A DNA stretch of 41,943 nucleotides, from NCBI GenBank assembly GCA_947474275.1, contig CANJHY010000018.1:1-41943 (forward strand), in the 5' to 3' direction. Numbering within the stretch: the first letter of the stretch is position 1; the number at the start of each line of letters is the position of its first letter. This document shows, piece by piece, positions 14,907 to 23,178 of the stretch. Made by a program: the position numbers and the translations under genes. The notes beneath the pieces were generated by a model. It ran no database searches and had not been told where the DNA came from. It saw nothing but the letters and a program-made list of their open reading frames with translations. The stretch comes from PALSA-1004 sp947474275. GTDB taxonomy: Bacteria; Pseudomonadota; Gammaproteobacteria; Burkholderiales; SG8-41.

Positions 14907-16946
14907 TCAGCACGCGAGCCCCAGGCGGTAGCCGTCATCGATTGCGCGCTGTGCGTCGAGTTCCACTGCATTGCGCGCGCCGCCGATGACGTCGACTGCC
15001 ACGCCAGTCGATTGCAGTGCGGCGGCGAGCGCACTGACGGATTCCTGGCCGGCGCAAATGACGACGTTGTCGACCTCCAGCAACCTGTTCTCCCCACCGC
15101 TCGCGTAGTGCAGACCAGCGTCGTCGATGCGCCGATATGTGCAGCCCGTCGTGATGGCGACGCTGCGCCGCTTGAGCGTGGTGCGTACGATCCAACCCGT
15201 CGAAATGCCGAGGCGGGCGGCTGGCCGCCCCGCACTGCGCTGCAGTATGTGCACTTCCCGACGCGAGGGCAGTGGGGGAACGCCGGTGAGCGATCCGGCG
15301 GTTCCGCCGCTAGTCTCCACGCCCCATGCCGCATGGAATTCTTCAGCCGTGCCATGCCCGGGCTCTGCGGTGAGAAATTCGGCAGTATCAAAAGCTATCG
15401 CCCCGGCGCCGATGATGGCGACACGGCGGCCCACTTCGACCGCGCCATTCAGTACGTCGGGATACCACGCGACTTTGCGGTGATCGATGCCGTCGATGCG
15501 GGGCTTGCGCGGCACTACGCCGGTCGCCACCACCACGCGGTCGTAATGACCTGAGCGCACCATCTCCGCGGTCAATGCGGTACTGAGCCTGACGTCCACA
15601 TGCAGGCGCGCGAGCTCGTCCCGGTAATGGGCGAGCAGCGCGGCAAACTCCTGTTTACCGGGTATGCGCCGCGCGATCTCAAGTTGGCCGCCCACCTGCG
15701 GCGCGGCGTCGAAAAGCGTGACGTGATGACCGCGTGCGGCGGCGGTGAGTGTGAACACGATGCCCGCAGCACCCGCGCCCGCAACCGCGATGCGCTGCAC
15801 CTTGATGGCCGCCGTTGAAATGTAGTCGAGTTCGCGGCCCGCGCGCGGGTTGACGAGGCAGGTGGCGGCGCGATCGCTGAATATATGGTCGAGACACGCC
15901 TGGTTGCATGCGATGCAGGGCGTGATTTCCGACGCACGTCCCGTTTGTGCTTTGACGACGAACGCGGGATCTGCCAGCAGCGGCCGCGCCAGTGCGATCA
16001 GGTCGGCATCGCCCGCGCGCAGGATCTCTTCCGCCAGTGCGGGTGTATTGATGCGATTGGATGCGACTACCGGTATGGCTACGGCGCGCTTCAGGCGTGC
16101 CGCGGCAAATCGCCATGCGCCGCGCGGCACCATGTACGCGATCGTCGGCACACGGGACTCGTGCCAGCCTATGCCCGTGCTGAGTGCATCGGCGCCGGCA
16201 TCCTGCAATGCGCGCGCAAGCGCGAGTGTTTCGTCGACAGTCGCGCCGTCCTCGACCAGGTCGAGCGCCGAAATGCGATACAGGATGGCGAATGCGGCGC
16301 CGACCCGCGCGCGCATGCGTCTGATGATTTGCACGGGCAGGCGCATGCGGTTGGCGGCCGACCCGCCCCATGCATCGCTGCGGTCATTGGTGCGCCTCGC
16401 TGTGAACTCGTTGATCAGATAGCCTTCGGAACCCATGACGTCGACGCCGTCATAGCCGGCCGCCTGGGCCAGCGCAGCGCACTTGGCGTAATCGTTTATC
16501 GTGTTCTCGATCTCGTCGCCGCTCAGGCGCCGGGGTTTTACCGGGTTGATCGGTGCGCTGATATTCGAGGGGCCGACCGCTTCCGCATGCTTGGCATAGC
16601 GTCCTGCATGCAGGATCTGCATGACAATCGCCGCATCCGCGTCATGCACCGCCGCGACGATCTGCCGGTGCTCGGCGAGCGCGTCTTCGCTATCGAGCAC
16701 AGCCGCGCCGTCTTCCATGCGGCCCGCCGCGTTCGGTGCGACGCCGCCGGTGATGATCATCGCCACACCACCGCGCGCGCGCTCCGCGTAAAAAGCCGCC
16801 AGCCGCGCCGGATTGCCTTCGCCAAACGGCAGTCGGGTATGCATGGAGCCCATGACGAGCCGGTTGCGCAGGTGCAAAGGACCGAGACGGACAGGCGACA
16901 GCAGCGTCGGGTACGCTGGCAGTGCGTCTGCGGCGGGCGCAGGCAT
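14907..16946 (-). CDS. 2,4-dienoyl-CoA reductase-like NADH:flavin oxidoreductase (FadH-type, Fe-S)
   Basis: Two-part flavoenzyme of 679 aa. Residues about 14-350 form an Old-Yellow-Enzyme barrel (SPVRLGPLHLRNRLVMGSMHT, then GYLINEF, RRTNDRSDAWGGS). Next comes the [4Fe-4S] segment with cysteines in CIACNQACLDHIF and ATCLVNPRAG. Residues about 385-670 hold an FAD/NAD(P)-binding domain (IAVAGAGAAGIVFTLTAAARG and VAIIGAGAIAFDTAEF). This architecture is that of FadH, which reduces conjugated dienoyl-CoA, and of related trimethylamine dehydrogenase-like enzymes. Its start overlaps the stop of the CoA-transferase gene (ATGA), so it is the fourth gene of the minus-strand operon 19808-14907. The substrate is probably an unsaturated CoA ester, by context. 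Confidence 0.88.
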   Translation of the reverse strand: MPAPAADALPAYPTLLSPVRLGPLHLRNRLVMGSMHTRLPFGEGNPARLAAFYAERARGGVAMIITGGVAPNAAGRMEDGAAVLDSEDALAEHRQIVAAVHDADAAIVMQILHAGRYAKHAEAVGPSNISAPINPVKPRRLSGDEIENTINDYAKCAALAQAAGYDGVDVMGSEGYLINEFTARRTNDRSDAWGGSAANRMRLPVQIIRRMRARVGAAFAILYRISALDLVEDGATVDETLALARALQDAGADALSTGIGWHESRVPTIAYMVPRGAWRFAAARLKRAVAIPVVASNRINTPALAEEILRAGDADLIALARPLLADPAFVVKAQTGRASEITPCIACNQACLDHIFSDRAATCLVNPRAGRELDYISTAAIKVQRIAVAGAGAAGIVFTLTAAARGHHVTLFDAAPQVGGQLEIARRIPGKQEFAALLAHYRDELARLHVDVRLSTALTAEMVRSGHYDRVVVATGVVPRKPRIDGIDHRKVAWYPDVLNGAVEVGRRVAIIGAGAIAFDTAEFLTAEPGHGTAEEFHAAWGVETSGGTAGSLTGVPPLPSRREVHILQRSAGRPAARLGISTGWIVRTTLKRRSVAITTGCTYRRIDDAGLHYASGGENRLLEVDNVVICAGQESVSALAAALQSTGVAVDVIGGARNAVELDAQRAIDDGYRLGLAC

Positions 16947-18160
16947 CAGTTGGTGGCGACGGCGCTGATGACTTCGTGAATGCCGGCGTCCGCGTAACCG
17001 ATATCGCGCAAGACGGCTTCCGTATGCTCGCCGAGGCGCGGCGGCGGCAGACGCAGGCTCCCCGGCGTGGACCCGAACTGCACGGGGATTGCGGTGGTCA
17101 CCATCGCGCCTTCGGAGGGATGTTCGTAGTGACGAAAAAAGCCCGTCGTATCAAGGTAGGGATTTTCCGCCATGCCGCTGAAGTCGTTGACGGCGCCATT
17201 CGGCAGATCCGCCGCGTCGAGCAACGCCTGCCATTCGGCGGTCGTCTTGCGCTTTATTTCCGCGGCGAGTATGCCGTAGAGTTCGCTGATGTTGCTCGTG
17301 CGCGCCTTGATTTCCGCGAAACGCGCGTCGGCGCCGAGCTCCGGCCTGCCGATCACGCCGAACAGCCGGCGCCACTGATTGTCACTGACAGCGAGCATGC
17401 AAATGTGCCCATCGCGCGTGGCGTAGGGCTTGCGGTGCGGCGAGAAAATACGCGCATAGCCGAGGTCGTCGCGGCCGCTTTCAAAAAAATTGGTCCACAG
17501 GTGCTCGACCAGATTGAACGAGAGCATGGTCTCCAGCATGGGCACGCTCACTTCCTGGCCGTGGCCGGTGCGCTCACGGCTGAAGAGCGCCATGCCGATC
17601 GCCGAGGCGAGTACGTTGCCGCACAGCTTGTCGGCAATGATCATTGGCGTATAGCGCGGCTCGCCAGCGCTGCGCCCGACCATTGCGGCCAGACCACTTT
17701 CGCCCTGGATGACATCGTCGAACGCAGGGCGGTCGCGCTGCGGACCGTCGCTGCGGTAACCCGGCCCGCAAGCGTAGATGATGCGCGGGTGGCGTGCGCG
17801 CAATGCCGCATATGACACGCCGAGGCGCTCGGCAGTTTGCGGCCGCATGCTGTGCATGAACACGTCTGCGGTCTCAGCCAGGCGCAGGAGCGCTTCGAGC
17901 GGGGCCGCGCGTTTCAGGTCGAGCACGACGCTGCGCTTGTTGCGGTTGGTATTCATGAACAGCGACGCCATGCCCGCGTGCTTCGACAAGCCCGAGTAGC
18001 GCATCGGGTCGCCTTCCGGCGCCTCGATTTTTATCACGTCGGCGCCCATGTCGCCGAGAATCTGGGCCGCCAGCGGACCCAGTATGTTGATCGTGAGATC
18101 GATGACCCGTATGCCCGCCAGCGGCCCGGTTGCGGCGGGCCCGTCGAGCGGCGCAGTCAC
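16946..18160 (-). CDS. Type III (CaiB/BaiF) CoA-transferase
   Basis: Family III CoA-transferase of 404 aa, moving CoA between carboxylic acids. N-terminal GPLAGIRVIDLTINILGPLA and ADVIKIEAPEGDPMR; the candidate catalytic Asp177 lies in IIADKLCG, aligned with Asp169 of formyl-CoA transferase. C-terminal PRLGEHTEAVL is usual. The start is GTG at 18160: it overlaps the MaoC stop (GTGA) and precedes GPLAGIRVIDL by the normal distance. A far longer open frame upstream is the shadow of the preceding genes. The closest relative in the window is the transferase at 34031 (shared NMNRGKRS-like, RHPRIIYA-like and EHLW/EHMW motifs). It could activate the pathway substrate with an acyl-CoA donor. Confidence 0.87.
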   Translation of the reverse strand: MTAPLDGPAATGPLAGIRVIDLTINILGPLAAQILGDMGADVIKIEAPEGDPMRYSGLSKHAGMASLFMNTNRNKRSVVLDLKRAAPLEALLRLAETADVFMHSMRPQTAERLGVSYAALRARHPRIIYACGPGYRSDGPQRDRPAFDDVIQGESGLAAMVGRSAGEPRYTPMIIADKLCGNVLASAIGMALFSRERTGHGQEVSVPMLETMLSFNLVEHLWTNFFESGRDDLGYARIFSPHRKPYATRDGHICMLAVSDNQWRRLFGVIGRPELGADARFAEIKARTSNISELYGILAAEIKRKTTAEWQALLDAADLPNGAVNDFSGMAENPYLDTTGFFRHYEHPSEGAMVTTAIPVQFGSTPGSLRLPPPRLGEHTEAVLRDIGYADAGIHEVISAVATN

Positions 18161-18624
18161 GCCGGTTTCTGTTTGCACTTCAACATCCGCAGCGGCGTAT
18201 ACACGAGTGCCACGGTGCCATCCTGTTTCACGACGCGGTTGCTGGTGCGCACGAGCCCGCGTCCCGGCTTGCTCTGGCTCAGCCGCGCTTCGGTCACCTC
18301 GCACTCGACGTGTATCGTATCGCCCGCGAATACCGGGCTTTTGACGTCGAGCTGCATGTTCAGGAATGCATAGCCCGTGTGCTGCATGGTTGCCTGCACC
18401 AGCAGCCCCTCGGCAAACGTATAGACGAGGGCGGCGGGCGCGAGCCTGCCCTTGATGTCCGATTCGCTTTTGAGAAACTCGATGTTGGTGAACAGGACTT
18501 CCACCATGCCCGTGCAATTCACGAAATTCACGATGTCCGCCTCGGTGACTGTGCGGCCGATGGTGCGGAACTGACGCCCGACCGGCACGTCCTCGAAGTG
18601 AAATCCGATGCCTACTGTTTCCAT
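18157..18624 (-). CDS. MaoC-like hotdog-fold protein without the catalytic dyad
   Basis: 155-aa single-hotdog protein related to MaoC/(R)-specific enoyl-CoA hydratases: FHFEDVPVGRQF, RTVTEADIVNFV, ALVYTFAEGLL, VKSPVFAGDTIHVECEV. In active hydratases the segment after the helix start reads D-F-N-P-L-H (Asp and His catalytic). Here residues 40-45 read MVEVLF, so both are absent. It may have other chemistry, a structural role or a CoA-ester binding role. The start at 18624 has an excellent AAAGGAG ribosome-binding site. It lies 23 bp after the acyl-CoA dehydrogenase gene and overlaps the CoA-transferase gene (GTGA). Confidence 0.82.
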   Translation of the reverse strand: METVGIGFHFEDVPVGRQFRTIGRTVTEADIVNFVNCTGMVEVLFTNIEFLKSESDIKGRLAPAALVYTFAEGLLVQATMQHTGYAFLNMQLDVKSPVFAGDTIHVECEVTEARLSQSKPGRGLVRTSNRVVKQDGTVALVYTPLRMLKCKQKPA

Positions 18625-18647
18625 GCTGACTCCTTTGGTGGCGATGG

Positions 18648-19808
18648 CTAGCGGCGCGGCGGCTTGCCGAGCACGCTGCCGGCGATGATATTGCGCTGGA
18701 TCTGATTGGTGCCTTCGATGATCTGCAGCACCTTGGCGTCCCGGAAATAGCGGTTGATCGGGTACTCGGCCGAGATGCCGGCGGCGCCGAAGAGTTGCAC
18801 GGCGTCGGTCGCCACCCGCATCGCAACGTCGGTCGCGAAACACTTGGCCATGGCCGCGATCGGGGCGAGTTCGCGGCCCGCTACACCGGCATCGACGAGC
18901 GATGCCGCGCGGTAGACCAGTTGGCGCGCGGCCTCGGTCTGCATCGCCATATCGGCGATCATCCAGCGCACGCCTTGAAAATCGCTGACTTTCTGTCCGA
19001 ACGCGGCGCGGTTCTGAATGAACTCGGTGGCGTGATCGAGCGCCCCCTGCGCGAGGCCGACGCCACGGGCGGCGATGATTGGGCGCGACTGATTGAACGC
19101 TTCCATCACCACTTTGAAGCCCTGGTTGCCGGCGCTGCCGAGGCGGTTGTGCTCGGGGATGAACACATCGTCGAAGAACAGCGGGCACGACGGAATGCCG
19201 CGTGCGCCCATCTTGTCTTCCTTGCGCCCGACCTCGAAACCGCGCATGCCTTTGTCGACGATGAACAGGCTGATCTCCGCTTTGCCGTCGCTGCCTGCGG
19301 TCTTCGCCGCGACGAGAATAAAATCGGCGACGTGAGAATTCGTGCACCAGATCTTCGCGCCGTCGAGACGATAACCGCCCGCGACCGGTGTCGCCTTCGT
19401 GCGGATACCCTGCACGTCGGACCCGCTCTGCGGTTCGGTGGTGGAAAATGCCGCGCGCAATTGTCCGGAGGCAAGGCCGGGCAGATAGCGCTCGCGCTGC
19501 TCGGGAGTGCCGCCGGCGAGCAGGGCGCCGAACGGAATCCACTGCACGACGAGGAGGTAGGCGGTGTTGTAGCAGACGCGGCCAAGCTCTTCAACCGCGA
19601 TGCAGGCCGACAACATGCTCCCGGTGCCGCCATATTGTTGTGGAAACGGCACCGTGAACAACCCGAGTTCGCGCAGCAGCGCGTACATGTCCTCGGGATA
19701 CTCTGCGGTGCGGTCGATGTCATCGGCGCGGTGGGCGACTTTCTCCCGCGCCACGCGCCTTACCAGGTCCTGAATTTGACGATGATCATCAGTTAGGCTG
19801 TAAGTCAT
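18648..19808 (-). CDS. Acyl-CoA dehydrogenase
   Basis: FAD enzyme of 386 aa that introduces the alpha,beta double bond in acyl-CoA. Sequence marks: FSTTEPQSGSDVQGIRTKA and KIWCTNSHVAD (family signature region), FQGVRWMIADM, and the C-terminal LQIIEGTNQIQRNIIAG, whose Glu matches the catalytic base of medium-chain acyl-CoA dehydrogenase. The start at 19808 (MTYSLTDDHRQIQDLVRR) is the canonical beginning; upstream in-frame residues lack homology. It heads the minus-strand operon with the MaoC-like, CoA-transferase and dienoyl reductase genes. A promoter and the three-half-site element lie 34-78 bp upstream. Confidence 0.92.
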   Translation of the reverse strand: MTYSLTDDHRQIQDLVRRVAREKVAHRADDIDRTAEYPEDMYALLRELGLFTVPFPQQYGGTGSMLSACIAVEELGRVCYNTAYLLVVQWIPFGALLAGGTPEQRERYLPGLASGQLRAAFSTTEPQSGSDVQGIRTKATPVAGGYRLDGAKIWCTNSHVADFILVAAKTAGSDGKAEISLFIVDKGMRGFEVGRKEDKMGARGIPSCPLFFDDVFIPEHNRLGSAGNQGFKVVMEAFNQSRPIIAARGVGLAQGALDHATEFIQNRAAFGQKVSDFQGVRWMIADMAMQTEAARQLVYRAASLVDAGVAGRELAPIAAMAKCFATDVAMRVATDAVQLFGAAGISAEYPINRYFRDAKVLQIIEGTNQIQRNIIAGSVLGKPPRR

Positions 19809-19841
19809 ACGGCAGCGAGTGCGTTTCCCCACTCGCTTTTC

Positions 19842-19867
19842 TTGAACGGTGTTCGATATAATGAACG
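19842..19867. promoter_or_regulatory. Three-half-site operator candidate, copy A (IclR target)
   Basis: Half-sites TGAACG (19843-19848), TGTTCG (19850-19855, imperfect inverted) and TGAACG (19862-19867) form one inverted and one direct repeat. The 26-bp element shares 21 positions with copy B at 26357-26382 with the same spacing. An inverted plus a direct half-site is the layout reported for the IclR-family regulators PcaU and PobR. It overlaps the -10 region of the minus-strand promoter, next to the iclR gene. Confidence 0.7.
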
Positions 19868-19886
19868 TCTGCTCCCGCGCTGTCAA
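19858..19886 (-). promoter_or_regulatory. Promoter of the acyl-CoA dehydrogenase operon
   Basis: On the minus strand a perfect -35 box TTGACA (19886-19881) is followed after 17 bp by CATTAT (19863-19858), four of six matches to the -10 consensus. The operator candidate covers the -10 box and the expected start point. On the plus strand TATAAT at 19857-19862 may serve iclR, but no good -35 is seen for it. Confidence 0.55.
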
Positions 19887-19918
19887 TGCGGGGCCGGCTA
19901 CGTGAAGACAGGATCCGT

Positions 19919-20689
19919 ATGGCACAGCAAGAAAACTCACCGCGCTCGTTGACCCGCGTGCTCGGGCTCTTCGGCGCGATTACCCGCACCGGCGACGGCA
20001 TGACACTGGCGCGGTTGAGCGCGGAGCTCGACTCGCCCAAGAGCAGCATGCTGATGTTGTTGCGGCCGCTGGTCGCCACAGGCCACCTCACCCATGAGGG
20101 CGGCATCTATCGCCTCGGACCGTCCATATTCCGGCTGGCGGCGGACATTCTTTCCACGCGCAGTTTTCCGAAGCTCATACGCCCGTTCATGCAGCAACTC
20201 GTCGACCGCAGCCAGGAGTCGGTGTATCTCGCCGTGATCGACAAGTCGGCGCGGTGCGTGACCTATGTGGAGGGCATAGACAGCCCGCGGGCCATACGCT
20301 ATATGGCGCCGGTGGGCGCGCCGCGGCCCCTTTATTGTTCCGCCGCGGGACGCCTGCTGCTTGCCTACGCTGATGAAGACTGGCGGGAAAGCTATCTGCG
20401 TACGGTGCAGTTGAAGCCGATGACCGAGCGCACGGTGACCAATCGCACGGAGCTGCGCAAGGAGATCAAGAAGATACGCAGCAGCGGCCTCGCCATCAGC
20501 ATAGGCGAGGCGGTGCCGGGCGCGGCCGGGCTCGCAGCGCCGGTCTTCGATACTGACGGCCGGGCAGTCGCCGCGTTGTTGATCGGCGCGCCGGTTGACC
20601 GCTTCCAGCGCGACCTGCCTGCCTTGCGCAAACTGATGGCGGACGTTGCGCGGCAGGCCTCGGGCATGTTTGCTGGCCAGACACCATGA
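19919..20689 (+). CDS. IclR-family transcriptional regulator
   Basis: 256-aa regulator. The N-terminal winged helix-turn-helix spans about residues 8-70 (SLTRVLGLFGAITRTGDG, MTLARLSAELDSPKSSMLMLL, GGIYRLGP). The C-terminal effector domain spans about 85-255 (VYLAVIDKSARCVTYVEG, LYCSAAGRLLLA, SIGEAVPGAAGLAAPVFD), a fold that binds small acids such as protocatechuate or glyoxylate in relatives. The start at 19919 has AGGA at good distance; an ATG at 19886 would add 11 residues. It is divergent from the acyl-CoA dehydrogenase operon and first in the plus-strand operon to 26310. It probably controls these units and the operon at 26469 through the shared element. Repressor or activator cannot be told. 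Confidence 0.9.
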   Translation: MAQQENSPRSLTRVLGLFGAITRTGDGMTLARLSAELDSPKSSMLMLLRPLVATGHLTHEGGIYRLGPSIFRLAADILSTRSFPKLIRPFMQQLVDRSQESVYLAVIDKSARCVTYVEGIDSPRAIRYMAPVGAPRPLYCSAAGRLLLAYADEDWRESYLRTVQLKPMTERTVTNRTELRKEIKKIRSSGLAISIGEAVPGAAGLAAPVFDTDGRAVAALLIGAPVDRFQRDLPALRKLMADVARQASGMFAGQTP

Positions 20690-20729
20690 GCGCGACGGCA
20701 ATGATTTGCGCAACGCCAAGAGGAACGTC

Positions 20730-21860
20730 ATGGGTCCGCTGAAGGGCATGAAAATCATCGAGCTGGCGGGTATCGGGCCCGGCCCGATGTGCGCGATGTT
20801 GCTCGCGGATCTCGGTGCGACGGTGCTGCGCATCGAGCGCAAAGAGCCCGTCGATCTCGGCAATCCACGGCCGCTCAAATTCAACCTGCTGCTGCGCAAT
20901 CGCAAGTCGATCGCGCTCGATCTCAAGGCGCCGGCGGCGGTGGAACTCGTGCTCAGGCTGGTGACGGATGCCGATGCGCTGCTCGAGGGCTTTCGGCCGG
21001 GCGTCGCCGAACGGCTGGGCCTGGGCCCCGACGCGTGCTCGGCGCGCAATCCGCGTCTCGTCTATGGACGCATGACGGGCTGGGGCCAGACCGGACCGCT
21101 CGCGTCCGCGGCAGGCCACGATCTTAATTACATCGCGCTGACCGGCGCGCTCGCCTCAATCGGCCGCAAAGGACAGCCGCCGACGCCACCGCTTAATCTG
21201 CTCGGCGACTATGCCGGCGGTTCGCTTTATTTGGCGATGGGCATGCTCGCCGCCGTCATTGAAGCGCGGCAGTCCGGGCAGGGCCAGGTGGTGGACGCCG
21301 CGATCGTCGATGGCACTGCGTCGCTGATGACGTCGGTGTTCGGGCTGTATGCCGCGGGGCTGATGTCGCTCGAACGCGGCACGAACACTTCTGACTCGGG
21401 CGCGTACTTCTACGATGTTTATGAATGCGCCGATGGCCGATGGGTTTCGGTGGCGCCGATTGAAGCGCGTTTTCACGCGCAGTTTCTCGAACTGATGGGT
21501 ATTTCACCCGCGGAGATCGGTGCGCAGCGTGATGCGCAAAACTGGGACCGCGCGCACGGCATGCTCGAGCGCGCTTTCAAAACGAGGACGCGTGACGAGT
21601 GGTGCAAGCTGCTGGAGGGCACTGACGCATGCTTCGCTCCCGTGCTGAGCATGGCCGAGGCGCCGCTGCACGAGCATCTGAAGGCGCGCCAGACCTTTGT
21701 GGAAATCGATGGGGTCGTGCAGCCCGCGCCAAGTCCGCGCTTCAGCCGCACGGTGCCGGACACGCCGACGCCGCCCGCACCGCCCGATGCAGAGCGCGCG
21801 CTCGAGGGTTGGCTGAATACGCATGAAACGCAGGCGCTGCGCGCGGCGGGTGTTCTGTGA
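20730..21860 (+). CDS. Alpha-methylacyl-CoA racemase
   Basis: CaiB-fold racemase of 376 aa that interconverts (R)- and (S)-2-methylacyl-CoA so that branched acids can enter beta-oxidation. It begins MGPLKGMKIIELAGIGPGPM as racemases of this family do. The predicted catalytic pair is His130 (in AAGHDLNYIALTG) and Asp160 (in PPLNLLGDYAGG), matching His126 and Asp156 of the mycobacterial enzyme MCR. The start at 20730 has AGAGG six bases upstream. It follows iclR by 40 bp. Its presence argues that the pathway handles alpha-methyl-branched acyl-CoAs, such as those from isoprenoids. Confidence 0.9.
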   Translation: MGPLKGMKIIELAGIGPGPMCAMLLADLGATVLRIERKEPVDLGNPRPLKFNLLLRNRKSIALDLKAPAAVELVLRLVTDADALLEGFRPGVAERLGLGPDACSARNPRLVYGRMTGWGQTGPLASAAGHDLNYIALTGALASIGRKGQPPTPPLNLLGDYAGGSLYLAMGMLAAVIEARQSGQGQVVDAAIVDGTASLMTSVFGLYAAGLMSLERGTNTSDSGAYFYDVYECADGRWVSVAPIEARFHAQFLELMGISPAEIGAQRDAQNWDRAHGMLERAFKTRTRDEWCKLLEGTDACFAPVLSMAEAPLHEHLKARQTFVEIDGVVQPAPSPRFSRTVPDTPTPPAPPDAERALEGWLNTHETQALRAAGVL

Positions 21861-22017
21861 TGCGCGACACGCGGCGCAATGCTTTTACGCTGCACGCGCA
21901 CGCAAGCGCCCCGCAGTTCTTGACACGCAGCGGCGCGCCCGCCGAAAATTCCGCGCTGCGCGCTTATTAAACTACATCGAACATCGCTCCCGCCCACGAC
22001 CGTCCGCATACAAACAC

Positions 22018-23178
22018 ATGTTTACCTCATTCAGCCTTAGCGGCATCGAGATGCCCGAACACCTGGAGCGACTGCGCGAAGATGTGCGCCGCTTTCTGCG
22101 CGCCGAATTCGCAGCAGGTTCGTATACGCGCGACCCCGCCGGCTGGGATCGCTACGACGCGGCGTTTACGCGCAAGATCGCGGCGCAAGGGTGGATAGGC
22201 ATGACCTGGCCGCGCGCGTATGGCGGCCACGAGCGCACGTCGCTCGAGCGCTACGTGGTCACTGAAGAGTTGCTCGCCGCCGGTGCGCCGGTGCGCGCGC
22301 ATTGGCTCGCGGACCGGCAGTTCGGGCCGCTACTGCTCGCCGCCGGCTCGGAAGTGCAGAAGCGCACGTATCTGCCGCGCATAGCGGCCGGTGAATGCTT
22401 CGTGTGCGTAGGCATGAGCGAACCCGATTCCGGCTCCGACCTCGCGTCCATCCGCACCAAAGCCACGCCGGCCAACGGCGGCTGGCGGATCTCGGGACGC
22501 AAGGTCTGGACCAGCTACGCGCACAAGGCCCACCTCATGAACCTGTTCGCGCGCACGTCGCCGTACGATCACAACAATCGTCATGCCGGCGTCACGCAGT
22601 TCATCGTCGATCTCGACTGGCCCGGCATCACCATCAACCCGATCATCAATCTGGCGGGCGACCACGATTTCAACGAAGTGATTTTCGACGATGTGCTGGT
22701 GCCTGATGACCGCGTCATCGGCGCCGTCGGCAGCGGCTGGACGCAGGTTTCCGGCGAGCTCGCGCACGAGCGCGCGGGTTCCGAGCGCTGGCTGAATGCT
22801 TACGGCGTGCTTGTGCACCTGCTCGACAGCGCGGGCCCGCATCCCGATCGCGGCGCGCTTGAGCAGATCGGGCGCCTGGTCTCGCATCTGTGGACGTTGC
22901 ACCACATGTCGTTTTCGCTTGCCGGGCTGCTGCACCAGGGTGTGGTGCCCGCGGTCGAGGCGGCCCTCGTCAAAGATCTCGGCAACCAGTTCGACCAGGA
23001 CATTCCCGAGGCCGCACGCCGCGTGCTGCCGACAGAAGCGCGCGCGGTCCTGCCCGCGGAAGACCCGTTCAATGCCATGCTCGATCGTGCGCTGCTCTAT
23101 GCGCCGTCGTATCCGATTCGCGGCGGCACCCGCGAAATTCTGCGCGGCATTATCGCGCGCGGCCTGGGACTGCGATGA
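22018..23178 (+). CDS. Acyl-CoA dehydrogenase, first of a pair
   Basis: 386 aa from this start. The acyl-CoA dehydrogenase signature is clear: GMTWPRAYGGHERTSLE, FVCVGMSEPDSGSDLASIRT, WRISGRKVWTSYAHKA, and a C-terminal YPIRGGTREILRGIIARGLGL. The Glu of the EGT-x-Q-I motif is replaced by Gly, so the catalytic base must lie elsewhere, as in other FadE-like branches. The start is uncertain: ATG 22018 (MFTSF) or ATG 22051 (MPEHLERLREDVRRF). No strong ribosome-binding site is seen. The 157-bp gap before it holds nothing I recognise. Its stop overlaps the next dehydrogenase gene, suggesting a two-subunit enzyme. Confidence 0.87.
   Translation: MFTSFSLSGIEMPEHLERLREDVRRFLRAEFAAGSYTRDPAGWDRYDAAFTRKIAAQGWIGMTWPRAYGGHERTSLERYVVTEELLAAGAPVRAHWLADRQFGPLLLAAGSEVQKRTYLPRIAAGECFVCVGMSEPDSGSDLASIRTKATPANGGWRISGRKVWTSYAHKAHLMNLFARTSPYDHNNRHAGVTQFIVDLDWPGITINPIINLAGDHDFNEVIFDDVLVPDDRVIGAVGSGWTQVSGELAHERAGSERWLNAYGVLVHLLDSAGPHPDRGALEQIGRLVSHLWTLHHMSFSLAGLLHQGVVPAVEAALVKDLGNQFDQDIPEAARRVLPTEARAVLPAEDPFNAMLDRALLYAPSYPIRGGTREILRGIIARGLGLR

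Noticed and set aside
13225..14913. 562-codon open frame on the minus strand opposite badH and badI
   Set aside because: It mirrors two clearly homologous genes on the plus strand, has no recognisable domain and arises from GC-rich codon bias.
18161..18826. N-terminal extension of the CoA-transferase at 16946-18160
   Set aside because: The extra 222 residues are the shifted frame of the MaoC-like and dehydrogenase genes; family homology starts just after GTG 18160, which overlaps the MaoC stop.
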